Shown here: piece by piece, positions 1-6,356 of the stretch
Layout of the letters: each line of letters opens with the position of its first letter
Numbering within the stretch: the first letter of the stretch is position 1
DNA from: Chloroflexota bacterium
GTDB taxonomy: Bacteria; Chloroflexota; Dehalococcoidia; Plut-88900
DNA length: 8,370 nucleotides
Direction: 5' to 3'
Assembly (NCBI GenBank): GCA_022572865.1
Contig: JACZVB010000044.1
Location: 1 to 8,370 of the forward strand
Position numbers and translations under genes: made by a program
Notes under the pieces: generated by a model
Told to the model about the DNA's origin: nothing
The model's database searches: none
The model's input: only the letters and a program-made list of their open reading frames with translations

Positions 1-1471
1 GATGACCGGACTGATAACGGTAACGGTGCCCTTCGCCTTCGCCATGGGTGCATTGTTGGCGGGCAGGACGGGGGACGATTGGGTCGATACCGGGCGCACC
101 TGGGCACTGATCTCCTGGGGCATTCTGGGCACGGGGTTGCTCCTGGGAGGGTGGTGGGCCTACACCATCCTCGGCTGGGGCGGCTTCTGGGCCTGGGACC
201 CGGTGGAGAACGCAGGCCTCATGCCCTGGCTGGTCTTGACCGCCTTCATCCACTCCATCATGGTCCAGAAACGCAGGGGTATGTTTCGGGTATGGAACAT
301 CGCCCTGATCAACGTAGCCTTCACCTCTGCCCTTCTGGGAATGTTCATCAACAGGGGAGGCCCAACGCCCTCGGTCCACTCCTTCGCGCAGTCGATTCTG
401 GGTTGGGTGTTTCTGGCCTTCATGGCGGTCACCGCCCTCTTCTCCTTCGGACTTATGGTCCACCGTATGCCGGCCCTGAAAAACTCCCAGAGCCTGGAGT
501 CCAAACTGTCCCGGGAGACGGCTTTCCTGGTCAATAACGTCCTCTTTCTCGCCATGGCCTTCGTCATCATCTGGGGCCAGCTCTTCCCGATAATCTCAGA
601 CATGGTGACAGGCGTCTCCATTACCGTAGGAGAACCGTTCTACAACCGGGTGAACGGCCCCCTGCTCCTGGCGGTGATATTTCTCATGGGAATCGGCCCC
701 ATGATCCCCTGGAGGCACGCTTCCCTGGCCCAGCTGCGTAAAGCTCTTCTGTTGCCTCTCCTGGTGGCCCTGGGCCTGGACTTGACGCTTCTAGGGCTGG
801 GAGTGACAAAGGTATTTCCCTTGATGGCCTTTGGCCTGTGCGCCATGGTGGGCACGGGCATCCTCCGGGAATGGACCCGGGGGACCAGGGCCCGTCACCG
901 AAAGGGAGAGAGCTATCCGTTGGCCTTCTGCAAACTGCTTGCTGCCAACAGACCCCGATACGGGGGATACGTGGTGCACCTGGCCGTGGTGATGATGGCC
1001 CTGGCCATCATCGGCACTTACTTCTTCGATACTCAGCGGGACGTAGTGCTGTCACCCGGAGAGCAGGTGACCGTAGGGGGTTACCAGATCACCTATATCG
1101 ATGCCCAGCAAATCCAGCATCCGGACCACCTCCAGTCGGTGGCCACGGTGGTGGTGGAAAGAGACGGCAAATCCCTGGGCACCTATTCACCCTGGCAGGA
1201 CTTCTATCCAAGCTTCAGCCTGAGGCCGGCTCGGGCCGCCATCAGGTCCACCCCTATAGAGGACCTCTACATCATCCCCAACGACTTTTTCCAGGACGGC
1301 AGCGTAGGCTTCCGCATTCTGATAAACCCCCTGGTGATGTGGATGTGGATCGCCGGGCCGGTCCTGGTCCTGGGAACCGTTATCGCCCTATGGCCCCAGC
1401 GGAAGCGGGCCCTCACCCGAGAAGCTATCCCACAGGTTCTTCGCCCCACCTACGCCCCGGCTGTGGAGTGA
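1..1471 (+). CDS. ccmF: Cytochrome c haem lyase subunit CcmF (5'-truncated by window edge)
   Basis: CcmF is the polytopic membrane core of the System I cytochrome c synthetase, moving haem from CcmE to apocytochrome c on the outer face of the membrane. The first whole codon is at 2; 489 residues are visible against roughly 650 for the family. The ATG at 2 lies within a transmembrane stretch matching the middle of CcmF, so the gene starts outside the window. The WWD domain lies at visible residues 50-76 (GGWWAYTILGWGGFWAWDP then ENAGLMPW). Expected haem-ligand histidines are all present: H84 (TAFIHS) and H126 (PTPSVHSF) flanking the WWD site, and H326 (YGGYVVHLA) in the second pair; the fourth would be upstream. 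A periplasmic soluble segment (about residues 345-435) precedes a last membrane helix (about 445-465). The stop is 13 nt before the next gene, which indicates one operon. Identification is secure. Confidence 0.96.
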   Translation, partial: MTGLITVTVPFAFAMGALLAGRTGDDWVDTGRTWALISWGILGTGLLLGGWWAYTILGWGGFWAWDPVENAGLMPWLVLTAFIHSIMVQKRRGMFRVWNIALINVAFTSALLGMFINRGGPTPSVHSFAQSILGWVFLAFMAVTALFSFGLMVHRMPALKNSQSLESKLSRETAFLVNNVLFLAMAFVIIWGQLFPIISDMVTGVSITVGEPFYNRVNGPLLLAVIFLMGIGPMIPWRHASLAQLRKALLLPLLVALGLDLTLLGLGVTKVFPLMAFGLCAMVGTGILREWTRGTRARHRKGESYPLAFCKLLAANRPRYGGYVVHLAVVMMALAIIGTYFFDTQRDVVLSPGEQVTVGGYQITYIDAQQIQHPDHLQSVATVVVERDGKSLGTYSPWQDFYPSFSLRPARAAIRSTPIEDLYIIPNDFFQDGSVGFRILINPLVMWMWIAGPVLVLGTVIALWPQRKRALTREAIPQVLRPTYAPAVE

Positions 1472-1473
1472 CC

Positions 1474-1479
1474 AGGAGG
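1474..1479 (+). promoter_or_regulatory. Shine-Dalgarno site deciding a TTG start
   Basis: A perfect AGGAGG lies 5 nt before the TTG at 1485, right after the ccmF stop. No ATG or GTG of the downstream frame lies at a usable distance, so this site is the main reason to start the next gene at TTG. Confidence 0.75.
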
Positions 1480-1484
1480 AGACC

Positions 1485-1952
1485 TTGGTTATCGCCATCG
1501 GCATTCTACTTTCCTTAGTGTGCCTGGTCATCGTGGCCATCCCCTTCCTCAGGCACAGGCACTCCCTACAGCCGGTCAACCCACTGGATATGATCGAAGA
1601 GCTTGCTCGTGGCCGCCAGCAGATCTACCAGGAGCTTATGACCCTGAAAGAGAGCCACCAGTTGGGCAACGTCCCGGAGGCCGAGTTCCAGGCCCTATCC
1701 ATGAACCTGAGAAGGAGAGCGGCGGAGAACCTGTGGTTGCAGAAGCGATGGGAAGAGCGGCTAGACTCCCTGGACGAAGCCATAGAGGGACAGGTGCTGG
1801 CCTTACGCGAGGCGATAAAGGAACGGACCCGGACCGTGACCTGTCCCGAGTGCGATGCTGCGGCTCCAGCCACCGAGTCCAGCTGCCCGGTCTGCGGGAC
1901 GCCCCTGACGCCCCGCCAAGCTGTATTGTCTGGCCGGGGAGAGGCAGGGTGA
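1485..1952 (+). CDS. CcmI-like membrane protein with coiled coil and C-terminal zinc ribbon
   Basis: 155 residues from a TTG start. Residues 2-21 form one membrane helix (VIAIGILLSLVCLVIVAIPF) followed by RHRH, so by the positive-inside rule the rest is cytosolic. Residues 30-110 are a charged helical/coiled-coil region with the pattern seen at the N-terminal end of CcmI proteins (GNVPEAEFQALSMNLRRRAAENL is similar to the usual G-x-L-x-E-E-x-E-x-x-R-x-E-L-x-R-R-L; shown here in pieces: GNVPEAEF, then LRRRAAENL). C120/C123 and C134/C137 form a CPEC...CPVCG double-knuckle zinc ribbon. CcmI normally chaperones apocytochromes to CcmF/CcmH through a periplasmic TPR domain; no TPR is present here. 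The position directly after ccmF supports a role in haem ligation, but the exact job is inferred. The stop overlaps the next start (GTGA at 1949-1952). Confidence 0.85.
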   Translation: MVIAIGILLSLVCLVIVAIPFLRHRHSLQPVNPLDMIEELARGRQQIYQELMTLKESHQLGNVPEAEFQALSMNLRRRAAENLWLQKRWEERLDSLDEAIEGQVLALREAIKERTRTVTCPECDAAAPATESSCPVCGTPLTPRQAVLSGRGEAG

Positions 1953-3166
1953 AAAGAGCCTTTCTGCTGCCTGTGCTGGCCCTGGTCCTGGGTCTGGGGG
2001 TGCTGGCCCTGGGCCCGTCGCAGGCTTCAGCCGACTCTCACGATCTCGTCGAAGGACAGGTGACCAACAGTACTCCGGGAGCGACGGTCCCCATCGACCT
2101 CGGGGTGATTCTCATCGTCTTTCAGGGCGATGCCTCCATCGATCAGTTCATCACCTTTACGGATTCAGAGGGCGGGTTCAGATTCGGCAATGTGCCCCTG
2201 GGCCCAGGCCTCACTTACGTAGTCAGCGTCGAGCACCAGGGGGCTATTTACCAGGCCGAGGCATCCCCCGGCCCGGGCGCGTCCACCGGCCTGGAGATAT
2301 ACGAAAGCTCCTCTTTGGACGAGTCTATAGTGGTGCTGGACGACACCATAATGCTGACCCGTGGCGATGATGAGTTCGCCGAGCTGCTGGTCCGACAGGT
2401 GGTCCGGGTCCGCAACGATGGACAGCGCACCTTCGTCCCCGCCTTTGGAGAAGACGGCCAGGGGGTCATGAGTTTCCTTCGTTTCTCCCTGCCCATCGGG
2501 TATCAGGACCTGACCGTGAGAAGCGACCTCCTGGGCGGCCAAATCATACCAATCGATCGGGGGGTGGGTATAACCGCGCCCCTCCCCCCGGGCATACACG
2601 CCCTGGTGCTGGCCTATACAGTGCCCTACGAAGGGACAACTCTGGTCTTCGAGCCGTTGTATCCCTTCGGTGCGGAGCTGGTCAGGGTACTCATCAGGGA
2701 GGACGTGGGAAGGCTCATAGGGTCAGACCTGGTGGAGAAGGCCCCCATCAGCGTGAGCGGCAACGATTTCAAGGTATACGAAATATCGGACATAGCCGCG
2801 GAAGATAGGGTAACCCTCGGCTTCACAGACCTGCCCCAGGCCTCCTGGGCCCAGCGGGTGTGGAACGCCATCAGCAACGAGTGGGAGCTGACCATGGTGA
2901 TACCCGGAGTTACGGCGATTTTGTTGCTGGTCCTGTTGGCCTACGCCTGGAGGCTCCGCCACCGAAGGCCCCAGGCCGTGGCCCCTGAGACCCTCACCAA
3001 GAATATTCAGCGGCAGCCCGCTCAGTTAAAGCTGGTGGAAGCCATAGCCCGGCTGGACGAGGAGATGAGTCAGGGAGAGGTCTCAGAGGAAGAGTACGAA
3101 GCCCAGCGTCTGGACCTGAAGCAGGCCCTCATGAGGCTGGCCCTAAGAGACGCTAGGTCTGTGTGA
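1949..3166 (+). CDS. Secreted-domain, membrane-anchored protein of unknown function with CcmI-like tail
   Basis: 405 residues from GTG 1949, which overlaps the previous stop as GTGA and follows GAGAGG at 1939-1944. The frame stays open further upstream, but only in the shadow of the zinc-ribbon gene. Residues 1-28 are a clear signal peptide (KRAFLLPVLAL... ending ASA before D29). Residues about 33-95 resemble a carboxypeptidase-regulatory-like beta-sandwich (VEGQVTNSTPG, then DSEGGFRFGNVPLGPG). Residues about 100-310 look like further extracytoplasmic beta structure. A single membrane helix lies at about 314-338, followed by RLRHRR, placing the tail inside. Residues about 360-400 form a helical hairpin with QGEVSEEEYEAQRLDLK, similar to the CcmI/SHOCT-type pattern and to the preceding protein. 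I do not recognise a named family for the whole. Location suggests a partner of CcmF on the outer face, perhaps holding apocytochrome; that is inference. Confidence 0.88.
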   Translation: MKRAFLLPVLALVLGLGVLALGPSQASADSHDLVEGQVTNSTPGATVPIDLGVILIVFQGDASIDQFITFTDSEGGFRFGNVPLGPGLTYVVSVEHQGAIYQAEASPGPGASTGLEIYESSSLDESIVVLDDTIMLTRGDDEFAELLVRQVVRVRNDGQRTFVPAFGEDGQGVMSFLRFSLPIGYQDLTVRSDLLGGQIIPIDRGVGITAPLPPGIHALVLAYTVPYEGTTLVFEPLYPFGAELVRVLIREDVGRLIGSDLVEKAPISVSGNDFKVYEISDIAAEDRVTLGFTDLPQASWAQRVWNAISNEWELTMVIPGVTAILLLVLLAYAWRLRHRRPQAVAPETLTKNIQRQPAQLKLVEAIARLDEEMSQGEVSEEEYEAQRLDLKQALMRLALRDARSV

Positions 3167-3214
3167 CGCAATAAGGCCAGAGGGCCCTAGACATGGCTGA
3201 AAGAGAACCCTGCT

Positions 3215-3739
3215 TTGTGGGACCTATTCGATATTCTGAATGTAGCAGTTCGTTGGATCCACGCGGCCTCCGCCGTGCTGTGGATAGGAGGGAGCATCTT
3301 CTTTCTGGTTGCCCTCAGACCCGCATTGCGAGATGCAGAAAAGAGAGAACCTTCAATAAGCAGGCTCATACCGTCCCTGGTGACGGCCCACTTCCGAGAG
3401 TGGGTCCACCTGAGCATGGTGGCGCTCCTGATCAGCGGGGCCATCCTGACCTTCGACAGGCTGACGGAACCTTCCACCTCGCCGGCCTACGTCGGGACGC
3501 TGGTCGCCAAGATCGCGTTATCCTTCTGGCTCTTTGCAATAGGCACCGCTACCTACAGGAAAAAGGTGATAGAGCGAGCGGCCGTCGAGGAGCGCGTGGG
3601 AACGGGTCGAAGCGATACCAGCAGCCTTTACCGGTGGCTCAGGCCCCTGGCCTCGCCTTCGATGGTAGTGTATGGCGGCCTCGTAGTGGTGCTGCTCAGC
3701 GACATCCTGAAGATAGTCTTCGAAAAGGGCATATCCTAA
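3215..3739 (+). CDS. CopD-like four-helix integral membrane protein
   Basis: 174 residues with four predicted membrane helices at about 8-34, 64-82, 90-111 and 148-166. The first helix, VRWIHAASAVLWIGGSIFF, and the third, YVGTLVAKIALSFWL, are typical of CopD/YcnJ-type and related small membrane proteins. H16, H59 and H65 could bind a metal or haem. The start is chosen as TTG 3215 because conserved sequence begins a few codons later; the frame opens after a stop at 3188-3190, offering only CTG 3197 as an alternative, and no strong ribosome binding site is visible. The ATG at 3193 is in another frame. The 48-nt gap after the previous gene fits the same operon. CopD proteins are linked to copper passage, and copper is needed by haem-copper oxidases, but function here is open. 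Confidence 0.82.
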   Translation: MWDLFDILNVAVRWIHAASAVLWIGGSIFFLVALRPALRDAEKREPSISRLIPSLVTAHFREWVHLSMVALLISGAILTFDRLTEPSTSPAYVGTLVAKIALSFWLFAIGTATYRKKVIERAAVEERVGTGRSDTSSLYRWLRPLASPSMVVYGGLVVVLLSDILKIVFEKGIS

Positions 3740-3784
3740 CCTCACCCAGCCGTTTAATAAGCCCTATAAAGCAGGAAGTGCAGA

Positions 3785-3831
3785 GGGGCGGAGCCCCCGT
3801 TCGTGGTGAGCTTGTCGAATCATGCCGGGGG
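3785..3831. repeat. Palindromic interspersed repeat, copy 1
   Basis: Two overlapping hairpins. GGGGC (3785-3789) pairs with GCCCC (3793-3797) around GGA. CCCCCG (3794-3799) pairs with CGGGGG (3826-3831), and CGTGGT (3802-3807) pairs with ATCATG (3819-3824) with two G-T pairs. The loop-side core TGAGCTTGTCGAA (3807-3819) is the exact reverse complement of 8110-8122 and differs by one base from 8151-8163. It lies only in non-coding DNA, like a REP-type element. No run of T follows, so it is not a classical terminator, although it could protect or end the upstream transcript. Confidence 0.7.
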
Positions 3832-3854
3832 TTTGTCCCCATTCCTGGCCAGGC

Positions 3855-3888
3855 CTGTCCTGAGTCCCATCGAAGGGATGGTCGAAGG
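3855..3888. repeat. Degenerate second palindromic repeat
   Basis: CTGTCCTGAG is followed by a small hairpin TCCC/GGGA (3865-3868 with 3875-3878) and two direct copies of TCGAAGG (3870-3876 and 3882-3888). The TGAG...TCGAA spacing motif resembles the core of the neighbouring repeat, as if a related unit had acquired an insert. Assigned by pattern only. Confidence 0.45.
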
Positions 3889-3918
3889 TTGTTATTAAAC
3901 ACTCTCACCTCACCTTTC

Positions 3919-3947
3919 TTGAATAGGCCGCCGAAAACCACTATGAT
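3919..3947 (+). promoter_or_regulatory. Sigma70-type promoter for the ccmABCDE block
   Basis: TTGAAT (3919-3924, 4 of 6 consensus) and TATGAT (3942-3947, 5 of 6) are separated by exactly 17 nt in an AT-richer part of the gap. Transcription would begin near 3953-3955, which is the GTG start of ccmA itself. It would therefore give either a leaderless message or one translated from the later in-frame GTG at 3993. Confidence 0.55.
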
Positions 3948-3953
3948 TGGTTA

Positions 3954-4688
3954 GTGACGGCAATCACCAACGGAAGCAATGGGAAAATACCTGTGGAACA
4001 CCCAGCCATAGAGGCACGGGGCCTTAGCCGTAGCTATGGGCGGGTGAAGGCCATATCAAACCTGGGACTAACCATCGCCCCTGGCGAGAAGGTGGTGCTC
4101 ATAGGGCCCAACGGCTCAGGGAAGACCACTCTCATCAAGCTCCTCTCCACACTTATAAGACCCACCTCCGGCACGCTGAAACTCTTCGGCAAAGACACCG
4201 CCTCCCATGGGGCCCAGCTCAGGCGAAGGGTGGGCGTCCTCCTCCACGAACCGTTGCTCTACAACCGCCTGACCGCCCTGGAGAACCTGCAGTTCTACTC
4301 CAAGATGTTTAACGTCCCCAACGAAGACCAGCGGATATGGGAGCTGGCAGAGGAGATGGAGATAGGCGGCCTCCTCAAGACCAGGGTGGATTCCCTCTCT
4401 CACGGCCAGCGAAAACGGGTGTCGATCCTACGAGCCTTGCTCCACGATCCCTCCATCCTCCTTCTGGACGAGCCCGATGCGGGCCTGGACCAGACCGCAG
4501 TCCAAGGGCTGGTGAAGCTGGTCTCACGAAACGGCAGGACGGTGGTCATGTCTACCCACAATCTGGAGAGCGGCCTCAGTATGGCGCAGCGGGTGATAGT
4601 CCTCAAGAAGGGGAAAGTGATCATGGACGTGGACAGGGAGGTCCTGGACCGGGCCGACCTGGGGTATGAGGCCCTGGTAACGGGATGA
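3954..4688 (+). CDS. ccmA: Haem exporter ABC ATPase CcmA
   Basis: CcmA is the cytosolic ATPase of the CcmABCD complex; ATP hydrolysis releases haem-loaded CcmE from CcmC. 244 residues with a complete nucleotide-binding domain: Walker A GPNGSGKT (51-58, K57), CcmA-type Q-loop region GVLLHEPLLYNRLTALENL, signature LSHGQ (148-152), Walker B ILLLDEP (168-174, E173), D-loop GLD (177-179) and switch H202. It is followed by ccmB with only a 10-nt gap, which excludes most other ABC ATPase types. The start is uncertain. GTG 3954 gives a 17-residue N-terminal extension (rich in N, G, S) and no ribosome binding site; GTG 3993, preceded by GGGAAA at 3981-3986, gives a start (VEHPAIEARGLSRSYG) closer to the usual family beginning. 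The promoter at 3919-3947 is compatible with either. Confidence 0.93.
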   Translation: MTAITNGSNGKIPVEHPAIEARGLSRSYGRVKAISNLGLTIAPGEKVVLIGPNGSGKTTLIKLLSTLIRPTSGTLKLFGKDTASHGAQLRRRVGVLLHEPLLYNRLTALENLQFYSKMFNVPNEDQRIWELAEEMEIGGLLKTRVDSLSHGQRKRVSILRALLHDPSILLLDEPDAGLDQTAVQGLVKLVSRNGRTVVMSTHNLESGLSMAQRVIVLKKGKVIMDVDREVLDRADLGYEALVTG

Positions 4689-4698
4689 GGGTGTAGAA

Positions 4699-5370
4699 GT
4701 GTCTTACTGGCGGTCGGTTGCGACCATAGTTCGGAAAGACCTCCTGGTCGAGTTGCGGGGCAAGGAGATAATCCTCTCCGTAAGCTTCTTCGTTTTCCTG
4801 ATGGTCTTCATCTTCAACTTCGCCTTCAAGCCCGGCACGATTCCCCTGGAGGTGATGACCCCCGGGGTCCTGTGGTTCACCTTCCTGTTCGCCGGGATGC
4901 TCAGCTTCCAGCGGGTGGTCTCCACCGAACAGGAGAACGGCTGCCTCGATGGGCTGATGCTGTGCCCCCACGGCAGGGACGTAATATTCGTCTCCAAGAC
5001 CATCAGCAGCTTCCTCTTCGTCCTGGCGGTCGAGGTGATATCACTGCCCTTCTTCGCCGTGGTCTTCAACCTATCGTTTTTCCCAGTCGAGCTGTTGCTG
5101 ATCATTCCCCTGGCTACCCTGGGGATATCTATAATTGGGACCCTCCTTGCGGCCCTCTCCATGAACACCCGGCTCCGAGAGGTGATGCTGCCCATTCTGC
5201 TGATACCCCTGGTGGTCCCGGTGGTCATCGCCGCCGTAGAATCGACCGGCAATGCCCTGAGCGGGGAGGGCTGGGCAGCCGTTCAGCCCTGGATTTGGGT
5301 CATGGTGATATTCGACATAGTCTTCCTGGTCATCGGCCTGCTCACCTTCGAGCATGTCATCGAGGAATAA
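4699..5370 (+). CDS. ccmB: Haem exporter membrane subunit CcmB
   Basis: CcmB is the membrane partner of CcmA in the CcmABCD complex. 223 residues, the usual length for the family, with about six membrane helices (about 22-42, 52-72, 98-120, 124-150, 158-180 and 193-216). Family features are visible: the N-terminal amphipathic segment VRKDLLVELRGKE, then F-A-G-M-L-S-F-Q-R with EQENGCLDGLML on the cytosolic side, and RLREVMLPILLIPLVVPVV in the second half. The GTG start is preceded by GAGGG at 4687-4691, 7 nt away and overlapping the ccmA stop, so translation is probably coupled to ccmA. The next gene begins 9 nt after the stop. Confidence 0.95.
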   Translation: MSYWRSVATIVRKDLLVELRGKEIILSVSFFVFLMVFIFNFAFKPGTIPLEVMTPGVLWFTFLFAGMLSFQRVVSTEQENGCLDGLMLCPHGRDVIFVSKTISSFLFVLAVEVISLPFFAVVFNLSFFPVELLLIIPLATLGISIIGTLLAALSMNTRLREVMLPILLIPLVVPVVIAAVESTGNALSGEGWAAVQPWIWVMVIFDIVFLVIGLLTFEHVIEE

Positions 5371-5379
5371 GGGCCTGAG

Positions 5380-6114
5380 ATGAACGAAGCCAAGCCGATA
5401 AAGGCCGAGTCCACCAGATCGATCATGCCCAGGCTCACCTGGCTGGATGGGCTTTTCTGGGTCACCGCCGTCGCCATCTTCGTAGACCTCTACCTGATCT
5501 TCCTCTGGGTGCCCAAGGAGGCAATTCAGGGCAACGTGCAGCGGATCTTCTACTTTCACGTGCCCGCCGCCTGGATAGCCTATCTAGCCTTCTTCCTGGT
5601 GTTCCTGTTCGGCATCTTTCATCTTCGGACCAGGAAGCCCAGGTGGGACCACTACGCATATTCAGCGGCGGAGCTCGGGGTGGTGTTCACCTCGGTCACC
5701 CTCGTCACCGGCATAATCTGGGCCAAGCCAATCTTCGGGGTATGGTGGGTTTGGGACGCCAGGCTAACCACCACGGCCCTCCTCTGGCTCGTCTACGTAG
5801 GATACCTGATGGTGGGAGCATATGCCGTCAGCGAGGATAAGGCCTCACGCCTCAGGTCTGCGGTGGGTATCCTCGGCTTCGCCGTGGTGCCCATAAACTT
5901 CCTATCCGTTAGCCTCTGGGACACGGTCCACATCGAGCCTGTAGTGGCCGGTGATGATGCTCTCCTCAACGCTGATATGAAGTTCACTCTATTCTTTAGC
6001 CTGGCCACCTTTACCGCTCTCTTTATCTTCCTGCTGGTCGTCAGGATCATGCTGAGGGAGAGCGAGGCGGCCGTGGAGGAGCTGGACCAGGAAGTAGAAG
6101 CGGCGCAGAGTTGA
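5380..6114 (+). CDS. ccmC: Haem-handling membrane protein CcmC
   Basis: CcmC binds haem at the outer membrane face and loads it onto CcmE. 244 residues with six membrane helices. The WWD motif lies at 114-126 (WAKPIFGVWWVWD, then ARLT). The two haem-ligand histidines are H60 (FYFHVPAAW) and H184 (WDTVHIEP); these fall at the same numbers as in E. coli CcmC, showing a near-canonical spacing. The C-terminal tail after about residue 225 is acidic and helical. The ATG follows the ccmB stop by 9 nt, with GGG/GAG as a modest ribosome binding site. All residues needed for haem loading onto CcmE are visible, which makes the altered CcmE downstream more striking. Confidence 0.96.
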   Translation: MNEAKPIKAESTRSIMPRLTWLDGLFWVTAVAIFVDLYLIFLWVPKEAIQGNVQRIFYFHVPAAWIAYLAFFLVFLFGIFHLRTRKPRWDHYAYSAAELGVVFTSVTLVTGIIWAKPIFGVWWVWDARLTTTALLWLVYVGYLMVGAYAVSEDKASRLRSAVGILGFAVVPINFLSVSLWDTVHIEPVVAGDDALLNADMKFTLFFSLATFTALFIFLLVVRIMLRESEAAVEELDQEVEAAQS

Positions 6115-6164
6115 CTAAAATTCATTATGCTGACTTCAGCACCAAGGAGAATACAAATCCAGTT

Positions 6165-6179
6165 CGCTCGTGGTGAGCG
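6165..6179. repeat. Short palindrome sharing 12 bases with the 8141-8173 repeat
   Basis: CGCTC (6165-6169) pairs with GAGCG (6175-6179) around GTGGT. The 12 bases CTCGTGGTGAGC (6167-6178) also occur at 8144-8155 inside the 3' repeat, so this looks like a truncated or decayed copy. It sits in the 86-nt gap before ccmD, downstream of an unused AAGGAGA at 6144-6150. Confidence 0.4.
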
Positions 6180-6200
6180 TATCTAATCGTTTCAATTATC

Positions 6201-6356
6201 ATGGAAGACAATTTCGGGTATCTGTTAGCAGGTTTCAGCATAGGATGGGCGTTGTTCATGGGCCTGGCCTACTGGACCTACCGGAAGGTGATGAGGGTCC
6301 GGCAGGACATCGACGATCTGAAACGGGCCAGGAACCCCCGCCCCGAGGATGGCTGA
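6201..6356 (+). CDS. ccmD: Small CcmD-like membrane protein
   Basis: A 51-codon gene with a short aromatic N-terminus (MEDNFGYL), one membrane helix at about residues 7-26 (LLAGFSIGWALFMGLAYW) and a basic, charged cytosolic tail (YRKVMRVRQDIDDLKRAR). This matches CcmD, the small subunit needed to release haem-loaded CcmE from CcmABC, in size, topology (N-out, C-in) and position between ccmC and ccmE. CcmD is poorly conserved, so the name rests on these traits rather than sequence identity. ATG 6201 is the only ATG/GTG/TTG start in frame after a stop at 6174-6176; no ribosome binding site is obvious. Its end overlaps the ccmE start by 8 nt (6349-6356), pointing to translational coupling. Confidence 0.78.
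   Translation: MEDNFGYLLAGFSIGWALFMGLAYWTYRKVMRVRQDIDDLKRARNPRPEDG

Noticed and set aside
2..4. ATG at position 2 as the true ccmF start
   Set aside because: It would begin inside a conserved membrane helix just before the WWD domain and omit the N-terminal part found in all CcmF proteins; the gene is cut by the window edge.
838..1518. 226-codon frame inside ccmF
   Set aside because: Lies wholly within conserved CcmF sequence in another frame and has no coherent domain.
3193..3954. 253-codon ATG frame overlapping the CopD-like gene and the repeat region
   Set aside because: Its translation is Arg/Pro/Gly-rich low-likelihood sequence without membrane or domain pattern, and it runs through the CopD-like gene (clear helices) and palindromic repeats. 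It is a shadow frame.
6111..6131. TTGACT followed by TATGCT as a promoter for ccmDE
   Set aside because: The spacing is only 9 nt, too short for sigma70 recognition, and no better -10 element lies 16-18 nt away.
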